Shown: in pieces, positions 16,002-24,193 of the stretch | Layout of the letters: every line of letters starts with the position of its first letter | Numbering within the stretch: position 1 is the stretch's first letter | Assembly: GCA_000435975.1 (NCBI GenBank) | Contig: FR884144.1 | Span: 1 to 53,259, forward strand | Reading direction: 5' to 3' | Length of the DNA stretch: 53,259 nt | DNA from: Oscillibacter sp. CAG:241 | Lineage (GTDB): Bacteria; Bacillota; Clostridia; Oscillospirales; Oscillospiraceae | Notes under the pieces: generated by a model | What the model saw: only the letters and a program-made list of their open reading frames with translations | Database searches by the model: none | Told to the model about the DNA's origin: nothing | Program-made: the position numbers and the translations under genes

Positions 16002-16739
16002 ATGGGAAAATTTTGGGATAAGCTGCGCCGGGTCCAGGATAAGACCCGCCCCTTCTGCACGGCTATCGTCCCCGCCGCCGGGTCCTCCACCCGCATGGGC
16101 GGTCAGGACAAGCTGCTGGCAGATCTGTGCGGCACACCGGTGCTGATGCGCACCCTCTGCGCCATCGACAAAACAGAGCTGGTGGACGAGATCATCGTGG
16201 CCACCCGCCAGGATCTGCTGCTGACCGTGGCGGACCTGTGCAGCCGCTGCGGCCTGCATAAGCCTGTCAAGGTGGTCCTGGGCGGCCCCACCCGTGCCCG
16301 GTCCGTGCTGGCCGCCGCCGTGGAGGCAAACCCCAAAGCGGGGCTTCTGGCCGTTCACGACGCCGCCCGGCCCCTGGTGGACCCGGCGGAGTTTGACGAG
16401 ATCATCCGCTTTGCCTGCCGCACCAACGCCGCAGCCCCTGCGGTGCCGGTGACGGACACCATCAAAACCGCAGACCCCACCGACGGCCGCGTCCTGTCCA
16501 CGCCGGACCGCTCCACCCTCTTCGCGGTGCAGACTCCCCAGGTCATGGAGGCCAGCCTTCTGAAGGCCGCCCTTCAGTCCGCCATCGACGCCGGCGTGGA
16601 GCTTACCGACGACTGCTCCGCCGTGGAGCGCCTGGGCAAGGAGGTCTACCTGGCCACCGGCAGCCGGGAAAACATCAAGATCACCACCCCCTTGGACCTG
16701 CTGATTGCCGAGGCCATCCTCCGGGGGCATGACCAATGA
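16002..16739 (+). CDS. ispD: 2-C-methyl-D-erythritol 4-phosphate cytidylyltransferase
   Basis: IspD, third enzyme of the MEP isoprenoid pathway, which joins CTP to methylerythritol 4-phosphate. The nucleotide-binding motif PAAGSSTRMG lies about residues 24-33 with Lys of GGQDK next to it. VHDAARPLV and the FAVQTPQVME motif are present, and TDDCSAVE and the C-terminal KITTPLDLLIAE complete the family pattern. The protein is 245 residues, slightly long because of a ~20-residue basic N-terminal extension (MGKFWDKLRRVQDKTRP). The ATG at 16002 has GGGAG 9 nt upstream, overlapping the end of carD. It overlaps ispF by 4 bp, so the two enzymes are translationally coupled. Confidence 0.95.
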   Translation: MGKFWDKLRRVQDKTRPFCTAIVPAAGSSTRMGGQDKLLADLCGTPVLMRTLCAIDKTELVDEIIVATRQDLLLTVADLCSRCGLHKPVKVVLGGPTRARSVLAAAVEANPKAGLLAVHDAARPLVDPAEFDEIIRFACRTNAAAPAVPVTDTIKTADPTDGRVLSTPDRSTLFAVQTPQVMEASLLKAALQSAIDAGVELTDDCSAVERLGKEVYLATGSRENIKITTPLDLLIAEAILRGHDQ

Positions 16740-17218
16740 CAAAGCTCCGCATCGGCCACGGCTACGACGTTCACCGTCTCGCCGCCGGACGCTCCCTGAT
16801 CTTAGGCGGCGTCACCATCCCCTATGACCGTGGTCTGGACGGTCATTCCGATGCCGACGTGCTGACCCACGCCGTCATGGACGCGCTGCTGGGTGCCGCC
16901 GCCCTGGGAGACATCGGGCAGCTGTTCCCGGACAGCGACGATGCTTTCCTGAATATCTCCAGTCTGACCCTGCTGTCCCGGGTCCGCGATGCCCTGACCC
17001 GCGCCGGATACCGGGTGGTGAATATCGACGCCACCCTTATCGCCCAGGCCCCTAAGGTCGGCCCCTACCGCACGCAAATGCAGGAAAACATGGCCGCCGC
17101 TCTGGGCATAGACGTGGACCGGGTCAATGTCAAGGCCACCACCGAGGAGCACCTGGGCTTCACCGGCGACGGCTCCGGCATGTCCGCCCACGCTGTAGCC
17201 CTCATCGAAAAAATCTGA
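16736..17218 (+). CDS. ispF: 2-C-methyl-D-erythritol 2,4-cyclodiphosphate synthase
   Basis: IspF, fifth MEP-pathway enzyme, cyclises CDP-methylerythritol phosphate with loss of CMP. The Zn-binding Asp and His are seen in GHGYDVH (Asp11, His13), and the third ligand lies in DGHSDADVLTHAVMDALLGA. FPDSD and the C-terminal KATTEEHLGFTGDGSGMSAHAV are also typical. At 160 residues it has the normal length and should form the usual trimer. Its start overlaps the ispD stop (ATGA), and a strong terminator follows directly. IspD and IspF act two steps apart, and IspH of the same pathway is encoded about 7 kb away. Confidence 0.96.
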   Translation: MTKLRIGHGYDVHRLAAGRSLILGGVTIPYDRGLDGHSDADVLTHAVMDALLGAAALGDIGQLFPDSDDAFLNISSLTLLSRVRDALTRAGYRVVNIDATLIAQAPKVGPYRTQMQENMAAALGIDVDRVNVKATTEEHLGFTGDGSGMSAHAVALIEKI

Positions 17219-17220
17219 AA

Positions 17221-17257
17221 AAACTGGTATGGCAGCGTCTGCCATACCAGTTTTTTT
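17221..17257. terminator. bidirectional terminator between ispF and the amidohydrolase gene
   Basis: A 15-bp stem (17221-17235 with 17239-17253) with a 3-nt loop is flanked by A-rich and T-rich tracts, giving U-runs in both directions. It serves the convergent ispF and amidohydrolase genes. Confidence 0.88.
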
Positions 17258-17260
17258 GAT

Positions 17261-18625
17261 TTATTCCGCCTTTTGCAGCATGTCCTTCACCAGCTGCTCG
17301 GCCCGGACCCGAGTGCGCTCCTCGTCCATACCCAGCACCCGGCCATGCTCCACCACCACGCGGCCGTTGACCATCACCAGCTCCGCCGGGCGTGCATAGC
17401 CCACGGTGCCCAGCAGGCAGGCAGGGTCCAGCTTGGCTCCGGCCAGCTCCAGCAGGTCCACGTTCAGCAGGAACAGGTCCGCCGCCTTCCCCACCTCCAG
17501 GCTGCCGATCTCATCCTGACGGCCCAGCAGCCGTGCGCTGCCCATGGTGGCCATTTTCAGCAGGTCATACCCGGTGGGAGCCTTAGCGCTGTAGGTCAGC
17601 CTGTGCAGCAGATACGCCGCCCGGATCTCCGCCAGCAGGTTGGAGCAATCGTTGGACGCGGAGCCATCCACCGCCAGCCCTACCGGCACTCCCAGCGCCA
17701 GCATATCCGGCACCCGGCACACGCCGGAGGCCAGCTTCATGTTGGACACCGGGCAGTGGGCGATGCCCGTTCCGGTCTGGGCCAGCAGCCGCAGCTCCTG
17801 GTCGTTGAAGTGAATGCCGTGGGCGTACCACACATCGTTCCCCAGCCAGCCGCAGCTCTCCATATACGCCAGGGGCCGCATGCCCACAGCCTCCAGGGTG
17901 AATTTCTCCTCATCCTTGGTCTCGCACAGATGGGTGTGCAGCCGCACACCCATGGACCGGGCCAGCACTGCCGACTGCTTCAGCAGGTCTGTGGTAACGC
18001 TGAAGGGCGAGCACGGGGCCAGCGCCACCTGGTGCATGGAAAATCGGGACGTGTCGTGGAACTTTTCCACCAGCCGCTGGCTGTCCTTCAGGATGGTATC
18101 CACATCCTGAACCAGGTCATCCGGCGGCAGACCTCCGTCGCTCCTTCCCCGGGACATGCTGCCCCGGGTGGCATGGAACCGGACGCCCAGTTGATCCGCT
18201 GCCCGAAACTGCTGGTCGATGAAGTGCTCCGAACCCACCTTGGGAAACACATAATGATGGTCCATGCAGGTGGTGCAGCCATATTTCAGCAGCTCCCCCA
18301 GCCCCACCAGGGAGCTGTTGTAGATGCAGTCCTCGTCCAGTCCCCTCCAGATCTCATACAGCGTCCGCAGCCACGGAAACAGCTCCATTTTCTGCACCTG
18401 AGGCAGGTTCCGGGTAAAGGTCTGATACAGGTGATGGTGGGTATTCACCAGGCCCGGATATACAAAACAGTGGGATGCGTCGATGACGCGGTCCGCCGCA
18501 CGTTCCGCCGGCCCGATATAGCGGATGATGTTGTCCTCCACCAGGATATTCCCGTTCCGCAGCACCCGGTCCTCCCGGTCCACGGTAACGATGGCCTGGG
18601 CATTGCGGATCAGTGTAGTCGCCAT
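17261..18625 (-). CDS. amidohydrolase, probable 8-oxoguanine deaminase
   Basis: A 454-residue amidohydrolase-superfamily enzyme, closest in look to 8-oxoguanine deaminase / hydroxyatrazine ethylaminohydrolase. The metal-binding motif is PGLVNTHHHLYQTFTRNLP (about residues 58-76). Further conserved pieces are MDHHYVFP, LHTHLCET, HGIHFNDQE, AHCPVSNMKLASG and VDGSASND. It would deaminate an oxidised purine or similar aminopurine in the cytosol. The exact substrate cannot be read from sequence. The ATG at 18625 with AAGGAGCG upstream is preferred over the longer frame, which would begin inside the terminator. The gene stands behind pduL with a terminator in between. Confidence 0.82.
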   Translation of the reverse strand: MATTLIRNAQAIVTVDREDRVLRNGNILVEDNIIRYIGPAERAADRVIDASHCFVYPGLVNTHHHLYQTFTRNLPQVQKMELFPWLRTLYEIWRGLDEDCIYNSSLVGLGELLKYGCTTCMDHHYVFPKVGSEHFIDQQFRAADQLGVRFHATRGSMSRGRSDGGLPPDDLVQDVDTILKDSQRLVEKFHDTSRFSMHQVALAPCSPFSVTTDLLKQSAVLARSMGVRLHTHLCETKDEEKFTLEAVGMRPLAYMESCGWLGNDVWYAHGIHFNDQELRLLAQTGTGIAHCPVSNMKLASGVCRVPDMLALGVPVGLAVDGSASNDCSNLLAEIRAAYLLHRLTYSAKAPTGYDLLKMATMGSARLLGRQDEIGSLEVGKAADLFLLNVDLLELAGAKLDPACLLGTVGYARPAELVMVNGRVVVEHGRVLGMDEERTRVRAEQLVKDMLQKAE

Positions 18626-18644
18626 AGGTCGCGCTCCTTTCTCA

Positions 18645-18677
18645 TAAAAAATGGGGGTGCGCTCCGCGCACCCCCAT
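18645..18677 (-). terminator. terminator of pduL
   Basis: A perfect 12-bp GC-rich stem (18651-18662 with 18666-18677) with a 3-nt loop is followed on the minus strand by six T (18645-18650 region). It lies between pduL and the amidohydrolase gene, so the latter depends on read-through or an unseen promoter. Confidence 0.85.
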
Positions 18678-18695
18678 GGATGTTGCCTGTTTTTT

Positions 18696-19259
18696 TTACC
18701 GATAAATCTCGCCCACGGTGGGGTTGCCGGCGGCCTGAGACTCGTCGGTGTCAATGTGCATGGTGGTGGCGCCGTCCACATTGACGCGGACCACCACGTC
18801 ATCGAAGATCAGCTTACGGCCCTCGCCGCCGCAGGCCACCTTGATGATCTCCTTGTCCTTGACGCCCATCTTCTCGGCGTCCTCCTGGCGGACATGCAGG
18901 TGCCGCTTGGCGATGATTACACCCTGGCTCAGCTCCACCTCGCCCTTGGGGCCCACCAGCTTACATGCGCCGGAGCCCTCCACATGGCCGCTCTCACGGA
19001 CGGGAGCCGTGATGCCCAGAGTGCGGGCGTCGGTGGCGGAGACCTCCACCTGGTCAGCCTTACGCACAGGCCCCAGAATGGACACATTGGCCATTTCCTT
19101 CTTGGGCCCCACGATGGTCAGCCGCTCATTGCAGGCATACTGGCCGGGATAGGACAGGGGCTTGCGGACAGTCAGCTCATAGCCCTTGCCGAACAGCTTC
19201 TCCACCGTCTCCTGGGTCAGGTGGATGTGGCGGGCAGACGTTTCGATCATGAAAGACAT
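18696..19259 (-). CDS. pduL: phosphate propanoyltransferase / phosphotransacylase PduL
   Basis: A 187-residue PduL-type phosphotransacylase converting acyl-CoA and phosphate to acyl-phosphate and CoA. Both PduL half-motifs with paired Zn-binding histidines are present: ETSARHIHLTQE near the start and IIAKRHLHVRQEDAEKMG around residue 120. SARHIHL, PVRESGHVEGSG and GATTMHIDTDESQAAG match the family. There is no N-terminal encapsulation peptide and no microcompartment shell gene nearby, so it probably works as a cytosolic acetate or propionate enzyme in place of Pta. The start is the ATG at 19259 after AGGAGG. The upstream 98 bp contain a dyad that may be an operator. Confidence 0.9.
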   Translation of the reverse strand: MSFMIETSARHIHLTQETVEKLFGKGYELTVRKPLSYPGQYACNERLTIVGPKKEMANVSILGPVRKADQVEVSATDARTLGITAPVRESGHVEGSGACKLVGPKGEVELSQGVIIAKRHLHVRQEDAEKMGVKDKEIIKVACGGEGRKLIFDDVVVRVNVDGATTMHIDTDESQAAGNPTVGEIYR

Positions 19260-19294
19260 TGTTTTTTCCTCCTGTTTGTGCGAAAAAATATATC

Positions 19295-19317
19295 GAACCC
19301 GTGCCGCAGCACGATTC
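19295..19317. promoter_or_regulatory. imperfect dyad upstream of pduL, possible operator
   Basis: An inverted repeat with arms GAA..CGTGC and GCACG..TTC spans 19295-19317, with a perfect CGTGC/GCACG core around a 4-nt centre. It lies about 40 bp before the pduL start. No regulator can be assigned. Confidence 0.4.
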
Positions 19318-19357
19318 AAACGGAACCTGCCGGCGGTTTGGTTCCCTTCCGGCATAT

Positions 19358-19924
19358 TCAGCTTATTTTACCACACTCCGCTCCCTCATGCAAGGAAAAA
19401 CCGCCGTTTTCCTCCATTTCCGCCAGTAATTCCTCCTCCGGCGGCACATGGCCTGCCAGAGCGGCGTTTTTCAGCCGCCAGTCGTCGGACACCTCCCGCA
19501 GCACCCGCAGCCCCCGGGGTACGGTGAATCCCTGGTCCTCCCGCTGCAGCTCCACCTCCATCACGGCCAGCCGCCGCCAGAAGGGATACACATCGATTTC
19601 AAACACCAGACCGCCCTCCGGCAGGCAGTACCGCTCCTTGTGGATGGTCACCCGGTCCGGGTCCTGCTGCCGCAGCAGCGTTTCATATTCCGCCCGGGTG
19701 ATCTCCCGCTCCCGCTCCACGCAGGTGCGGTCTGTCCGGCGCAGCTTCTCCGTGTGGAAAAATTGCTCCGTCTCCCCCACCCGGCGGCGGACCCGGGCGC
19801 TGATCTCCGGAGGGGCCAGCAGATACGTCTGCCATATTTCCCAGCGCGTGGGACACCGGTCCAGCACCGCCCGCTCAGGCATTTCGATGAGAAATTTCCG
19901 TTCGATTTCCAGGGGCTCCGTCAT
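19358..19924 (-). CDS. CYTH-domain protein (triphosphate tunnel metalloenzyme)
   Basis: A 188-residue CYTH/TTM-family protein. The defining N-terminal ExExK motif appears as EIERKFL (residues 6-12), and alternating Arg/Lys/Glu strands follow (ISARVRRRVG, CVEREREITRAEYE, MEVELQRED), which line the acidic/basic tunnel. Bacterial members hydrolyse inorganic triphosphate or nucleoside triphosphates; some are adenylate cyclases. The substrate here is unknown. The start overlaps the rnmV stop by 4 bp, so it is the last gene of the comEC-holA-rnmV operon. Confidence 0.85.
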   Translation of the reverse strand: MTEPLEIERKFLIEMPERAVLDRCPTRWEIWQTYLLAPPEISARVRRRVGETEQFFHTEKLRRTDRTCVEREREITRAEYETLLRQQDPDRVTIHKERYCLPEGGLVFEIDVYPFWRRLAVMEVELQREDQGFTVPRGLRVLREVSDDWRLKNAALAGHVPPEEELLAEMEENGGFSLHEGAECGKIS

Positions 19925-20496
19925 AGTCTGTCAAACTCCTCCCGACTCAGCAGCAGATTCATTGCCTCCAGCAGGCCGTTGGCCGTCAAGTGCTCCGGCA
20001 GCTCCAGCTCCTTCAGCACCTGCTGCCGCCGGGCGGCGGAGCCAGGCCCCACCAGTCCCTTCTCCATCATGTCCGCCTTGGTCAGCTCTGCGCTCCGGAC
20101 AGGAGCTTCCTCCCCCTGGAACGTTGCACCGCAGCGCCGCAGGGCCTCCAGCAGCACCTCCGGGCGCATCCCCTCCACGCCCAGCTTCCCCTCCTTGCCG
20201 GGGCGGCGCTTGCGCCGCTCCTTCCCGGCCACATCGGGGATATACGCCTGCTTCACCTGCTGCCGGGGAATAGCGCCCTTGAGATAGTTCCGGATCACGA
20301 AGCCTGCGCCGTCCGGGTCCGTCAGCAGGATAAGCCCCCGTTTTTCCGCCAGCCGCCGCAAAAAAGCCAGCTTTTCCCGATTGTTGAATACGGAAAACCC
20401 GCCGGTCTCCACCACCGTGGCGTCCACCACCTGGGCAAGGGCGTTGCGGTCATACCGCCCCTCCACCACGATGACCTCCTTAATACGCGGCTTCAT
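19921..20496 (-). CDS. rnmV: ribonuclease M5
   Basis: RNase M5, which matures 5S rRNA from its precursor in Firmicutes. The Toprim domain is clear: VIVVEGRYDRNAL at residues 8-20 (catalytic Glu) and LILLTDPDGAGFVIRN near 55-70 (DxD-type motif). The C-terminal domain carries the Lys/Arg-rich segment GKERRKRRPGKEGKLGVE and a final helical part that in homologues contacts ribosomal protein L18. At 191 residues the length is normal. It overlaps holA by 4 bp upstream and the CYTH gene by 4 bp downstream. Confidence 0.92.
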   Translation of the reverse strand: MKPRIKEVIVVEGRYDRNALAQVVDATVVETGGFSVFNNREKLAFLRRLAEKRGLILLTDPDGAGFVIRNYLKGAIPRQQVKQAYIPDVAGKERRKRRPGKEGKLGVEGMRPEVLLEALRRCGATFQGEEAPVRSAELTKADMMEKGLVGPGSAARRQQVLKELELPEHLTANGLLEAMNLLLSREEFDRL

Positions 20497-21548
20497 CTGC
20501 GCCCCGCCAATTCCATCAAAAACAGCTTCAATTCGTCCTCCTTCTGCTTATCCGGCATGCTTACGCTTTTCATCCGCCGGTCCAGCCGCTGACACCGCAG
20601 CACCGCCGTCTGGCACCAGTCGTGGTCCACCTTTTTGGCCGCCTGCATCAGGAGCCTGGCCGGATAGTCGCTGCTCATGCCCCACAGCTGCTTCAGCCAC
20701 AGCCGGTCCTTTCCGCCGTCCAGGGCCATCCGGGCGGTATACAGCCGCCGCAGCTCCTTGCCCACCGCCGCCAGAATGACGATAGGCTCCGTCTGCATCC
20801 GCAGCAGCTCCCCCAGCACCCGGGCCGCATCGTCGTACTTTCCGGCGGTGATGCTGTTGGTCATGTCAAACACCTGCGCATCCAGAATGGGGTCCGCCAC
20901 GGCGTTGATGTCCGCCACGGTGATGCGCTCCCCCTTGGCATAGGCGGCGATTTTTCCGATCTCCGGCACCAGGTCCGTCATCAGCGTCCCGCAGGTAAAC
21001 AGCAGATGATCCGCAGCCGCGATGTCGATGTCGTGGCCCTCCGCCGCAAACCGCCGCTTCATCCACCGCAGCAGCTGCTCCCGCTCCTGCTGGCAGAACT
21101 CCACCTCTTGGACATGGTCCCCGATAGCGGCGCACAGCTTTTTCATCTTTCCGTCCCGTTTGTATGCCAGCACGTCATAGACAAACACCAGCGTGCAGTA
21201 TTCCGGAAAATCTCCCAGAAGCTCGATCAGCAGCCCCCGCTGCCCCTCGTCCAGCCGGAACAGGTCCATATCCGTCACCACCACCAGGGTGTGCTGGGCC
21301 ATCATAGGCATGGCCTCCACTGTTTCCGTCAGGTCCTGGACCGTCAGCCCCTTCCCCGGCAGCCGGTGATAGTTGAACTCCTCAAAGCCCGCCGGCACCA
21401 GCAGCTGCCGCAGCTCCTCCAGATACCGGTCCCGCAGATACGTCTCCTCTCCGTAGAAAATATACACATTGGCCGGACTCCCGGCCTTCAGATCCGCCCG
21501 CAGCCGCTCCAGCGCCGCGCCGCTTTTTTTTGTGGTCCTTGCCGCCAT
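20493..21548 (-). CDS. holA: DNA polymerase III subunit delta
   Basis: HolA, the clamp-loader delta subunit that opens the beta sliding clamp. Length is 351 residues. Conserved points are VYIFYGEETYLRDRYLEEL at residues 27-45, the central QHTLVVVTDMDLF region and FDMTNSITAGKYDDAARVLGEL in the C-terminal third, typical of Firmicutes HolA (YqeN). The ATG at 21548 follows GGAGGAA and lies directly after the comEC stop, so the gene is coupled to comEC. The comEC-holA order is common in Firmicutes and does not imply a shared function. Confidence 0.93.
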   Translation of the reverse strand: MAARTTKKSGAALERLRADLKAGSPANVYIFYGEETYLRDRYLEELRQLLVPAGFEEFNYHRLPGKGLTVQDLTETVEAMPMMAQHTLVVVTDMDLFRLDEGQRGLLIELLGDFPEYCTLVFVYDVLAYKRDGKMKKLCAAIGDHVQEVEFCQQEREQLLRWMKRRFAAEGHDIDIAAADHLLFTCGTLMTDLVPEIGKIAAYAKGERITVADINAVADPILDAQVFDMTNSITAGKYDDAARVLGELLRMQTEPIVILAAVGKELRRLYTARMALDGGKDRLWLKQLWGMSSDYPARLLMQAAKKVDHDWCQTAVLRCQRLDRRMKSVSMPDKQKEDELKLFLMELAGRR

Positions 21549-23828
21549 TTATGTTCCTCCGTTCACGGTCACCAGAATGTTTCCCTGCCGGTCGGTGCGA
21601 TACACCGCGGCCCCGTTCCGGGACAGCCTGTCCATAGCCTCCTGGGTGGGATGACCGTAGCTGTTGTCTCCCACGCTGATGATAGCCGTTTCCGGCCGCA
21701 CCTGCTGCAAAAAGGCGTCGGTGCTGCTGTACCGGGAGCCGTGGTGGCCCACCACCAGCACCTCGATATCCGGCAGCGCAAACTGCTCTATGAGCTTTTT
21801 CTCCGTATTTCCGGCCATGTCCCCGGTGATAAGGGCATCAAAATCCCCTGCGGAGCACAGATACGTCAGTCCCTGCTCGTTCAGATCTCCCGCGCCCACC
21901 GGCGGATAGATGGTCAGCATGGCGCTGCCCATAGGCAGTCGGTAAACGTCCGTCACCATGGTCACAGCAATGTCCTTCTCCCGGGCCAGCTCCAGCAGCC
22001 GGTCCCGCACGCCGTACTCGTCCTCAATATCCGGCAGCAGCAGCCGCTCCACAGGCATCCGGGCCAGCAGCTCCTCCAGCCCATTGGTGTGGTCGGCGTG
22101 ATAGTGGGTCACCGCCACCGCCGACAGCCGGTGGATGCCCATGCTCTCCAGCTGGTCTGCCGCCCGGGCTCCGGCGCTGATATAGCCGTTGCTGGATCCG
22201 CAGTCCACCAGCACCGCCTTCTCCCGGGTATACAGGGCCACACTCTCGCCCTGGCCCACGTCCAGCGCCATCACGGACAGGTCTCCATACCGGTGCAGCC
22301 CGGCGTTGAGTCCCACCGCCAGCAGCAGCGTCACCGCCGCCAGAGCTCCGGCCGCAGCATACTTCCGCATCCTGTCCCGGGTCAGCGCGCACCCGCCGAA
22401 CATGGCATACACATACAGCAGCCAGTATTTCAGAAAACCGTTGGAAAAATACACCGCATGCCCCGGGACGGAGGCCAGCAGTCCGGCGGCCCACAGCACA
22501 TACCGTACCAGCCCGAAGCATATCCAGCCCAGCACCCGGGCCGCCGACAGCCACACAAAGCCCACCAGCACCGTTACGAAGCCGGCCATAAAATTCCAGC
22601 CCGCCGCCGGTACCGCCAGCAGATTGCTGATGGGGGCGGTAAGGGTCAGGATGTTGAAGTAGATGGCCGTCAGTGGGATGGTGAAAACCAGGGCCGAGAC
22701 GGACGCCGACATATTGGCGCACAGGAAGTTCACCGCCCATCGGACGGCCCGGCTTGTCCCGGTGTAGAACCGGGACAGATTCCGGTACAGCTTCGGCGAC
22801 AGCCACACCAGTCCCAGCGTGGCCGCAAAGCTCAGCTGCAGGCTGATGCTTCCGGCGGCAAAGGGGTTCCCCCATAAAATCACCAGCAGTGCCGCACCCA
22901 GACTGGTCAGCCCATCGCTGTCCCGCTTGAACAGCGGAGCCGCCAGCACAAATGCCTGCATGACACACGCCCGGACCACCGACGGGGACAGGCCCACCAT
23001 CAGCATATAAAATGCCAGCACCGCCATGGATACTCCTGCAAACAGACGCCTCCGGCTGCCCAGCAGCAGTCCCAACAGGCTCACCAAAAAAGCGCAGTGC
23101 AGCCCGGAGACCGCAAACAGGTGCGATAGGCCCGCCTGGGACATAGCGGTCTCGTCCTCTACGGACAAGCCGCTCCGATCCCCAGTCAGCTCCGCCGTTA
23201 CGAATGCGGCAGTAGTCCCGTCGTCCCAGATGGCGGCGATCTTCTCCCGCATGGCCCGGGCCATCCGCTGCGGAAGCCATCGCAGGCTCCCGGCACTGCC
23301 CTGCTCCACTGCTGCGTCCTCTTGGACGTACAGCAAAGCGAACACGCCCCGGGAGGTAAACGTGGTCACGTCGTTTTCATGGATGCGGCCCGCATCCTGC
23401 CATTTGGCCCGGCCGGTAATCCTCTGTCCCGGCTCCAAAGCCGCCAGGGACGCGTCCCCATAGCAAACCGCTTTGGCGCCCCGCAGCCCGTCCAGATACA
23501 CCGTGACCTTGGCTCCCCGCTCCGTCAGCTGACCATAGTTTTCCACCGTTGCGGAAAACGCCGCCTCCCGCCCGCACCGGTCCAGCACCGGCCGCTGCAC
23601 CAAGTTCTGATACCCGCCATAGTACACCAGCCCCGCGCACAGAGAGAACAGCATCACCGCGGCCCGCAGCCGCAGCTTCTCCGGCAGATGCCGCCGCAGA
23701 AAAACCGCCAGCAGACCCAGCGCGCCGGCTGCGGCCGCTGCCCACCAGGTCCAGCCGCTCCAGGGCAGCAGCACCGCCGCGAAAACCGCTGCGGCAAAGG
23801 ACAGTGCAATGGATGCCAGCATCCGCAC
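21549..23828 (-). CDS. comEC: ComEC/Rec2-family DNA-uptake channel protein
   Basis: A 759-residue multi-spanning membrane protein of the ComEC/Rec2 family, the inner-membrane channel for single-stranded DNA during transformation. N-terminal membrane segments (residues 1-60), an OB-fold part (residues 80-170), the competence domain (AGLSHLFAVSGLHCAFLVSLLG) with further membrane helices, and a C-terminal metallo-beta-lactamase-like domain (VTHYHADHTNGLEELL ... LVVGHHGSRYSS) are all present. The start is a GTG at 23828 after GAAGGGAGGG. It is full length and complete, though no other com genes are in the window. A strong sigma-A promoter lies just upstream. Confidence 0.93.
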   Translation of the reverse strand: MRMLASIALSFAAAVFAAVLLPWSGWTWWAAAAAGALGLLAVFLRRHLPEKLRLRAAVMLFSLCAGLVYYGGYQNLVQRPVLDRCGREAAFSATVENYGQLTERGAKVTVYLDGLRGAKAVCYGDASLAALEPGQRITGRAKWQDAGRIHENDVTTFTSRGVFALLYVQEDAAVEQGSAGSLRWLPQRMARAMREKIAAIWDDGTTAAFVTAELTGDRSGLSVEDETAMSQAGLSHLFAVSGLHCAFLVSLLGLLLGSRRRLFAGVSMAVLAFYMLMVGLSPSVVRACVMQAFVLAAPLFKRDSDGLTSLGAALLVILWGNPFAAGSISLQLSFAATLGLVWLSPKLYRNLSRFYTGTSRAVRWAVNFLCANMSASVSALVFTIPLTAIYFNILTLTAPISNLLAVPAAGWNFMAGFVTVLVGFVWLSAARVLGWICFGLVRYVLWAAGLLASVPGHAVYFSNGFLKYWLLYVYAMFGGCALTRDRMRKYAAAGALAAVTLLLAVGLNAGLHRYGDLSVMALDVGQGESVALYTREKAVLVDCGSSNGYISAGARAADQLESMGIHRLSAVAVTHYHADHTNGLEELLARMPVERLLLPDIEDEYGVRDRLLELAREKDIAVTMVTDVYRLPMGSAMLTIYPPVGAGDLNEQGLTYLCSAGDFDALITGDMAGNTEKKLIEQFALPDIEVLVVGHHGSRYSSTDAFLQQVRPETAIISVGDNSYGHPTQEAMDRLSRNGAAVYRTDRQGNILVTVNGGT

Positions 23829-23861
23829 AGCCGTTCCCTCCCTTCAAAATATGATACCCGC

Positions 23862-23890
23862 ATTATACCAGATTCCGCCCTCCGGAACAA
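23862..23890 (-). promoter_or_regulatory. sigma-A promoter of comEC-holA-rnmV-CYTH operon
   Basis: On the minus strand -35 TTGTTC (23885-23890), a 17-bp spacer and perfect -10 TATAAT (23862-23867) lie about 35 bp before the comEC GTG. Confidence 0.82.
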
Positions 23891-23929
23891 CCCCGGCGCC
23901 GCCGTTTGCATTTTTTTGCGCACTTCCGT

Positions 23930-23958
23930 GCATGTTTTCGCCGATTCCGGTCACACTA
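23930..23958 (+). promoter_or_regulatory. possible forespore (sigma-G/F-like) promoter of the Q/N-rich peptide gene
   Basis: GCATG at 23930-23934 matches the -35 pattern GMATR of sigma-G. After 17 bp, CACACTA at 23952-23958 matches six of seven positions of the -10 pattern CATWHTA. The known spacer is usually 18, so the call is tentative. A 7-bp hairpin (23962-23968 with 23972-23978) lies between it and the ribosome-binding site and could stabilise the mRNA. Confidence 0.4.
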
Positions 23959-23993
23959 TCCCTGTACCGCAGGTACAGAAGGAGGTGTCCGTC

Positions 23994-24125
23994 ATGGACA
24001 AGTATCAGAACCAGAACCAGAATCAGAACGGCAACCAGAGCAACCAGAACCAGAACACCCGTCAGAACCGCAATACCAAGCAGAACCAGAACCAGAATCA
24101 GCAGCAGAACCAGAACCAGCGCTGA
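23994..24125 (+). CDS. Gln/Asn-repeat small peptide (43 aa), possible sporulation protein
   Basis: A 43-residue peptide, almost entirely alternating Gln and Asn with a few Lys, Arg and Ser residues; it begins MDKYQNQNQN and ends QNQNQR. The start is supported by a textbook ribosome-binding site (AGAAGGAGGTG) 7 nt upstream and the gene is followed by a strong terminator, so this is a real transcription unit despite its size. Composition recalls gamma-type small acid-soluble spore proteins and Q/N-rich coat peptides, which serve as spore amino-acid stores or coat components. No direct similarity can be claimed. A possible forespore promoter upstream agrees with a sporulation role. Confidence 0.7.
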   Translation: MDKYQNQNQNQNGNQSNQNQNTRQNRNTKQNQNQNQQQNQNQR

Positions 24126-24138
24126 CCCACAGCGTACA

Positions 24139-24173
24139 AAAAGGCCCCCGGTGCCGTACACCGGGGGCCTTTT
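24139..24173. terminator. bidirectional terminator between Q/N peptide gene and ispH-rpsA
   Basis: A 15-bp GC-rich stem (24139-24153 with 24159-24173) and 5-nt loop have A-rich and T-rich flanks on both sides. It ends the short plus-strand gene and the long minus-strand operon. Confidence 0.88.
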
Positions 24174-24193
24174 GTTGTTTTTCGGAAGGGATC

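Noticed and set aside
23994..24125. CRISPR-like or satellite repeat
   Set aside because: The repeats are codon-level CAG/AAC runs in an open frame with ribosome-binding site and terminator, without unique spacers.
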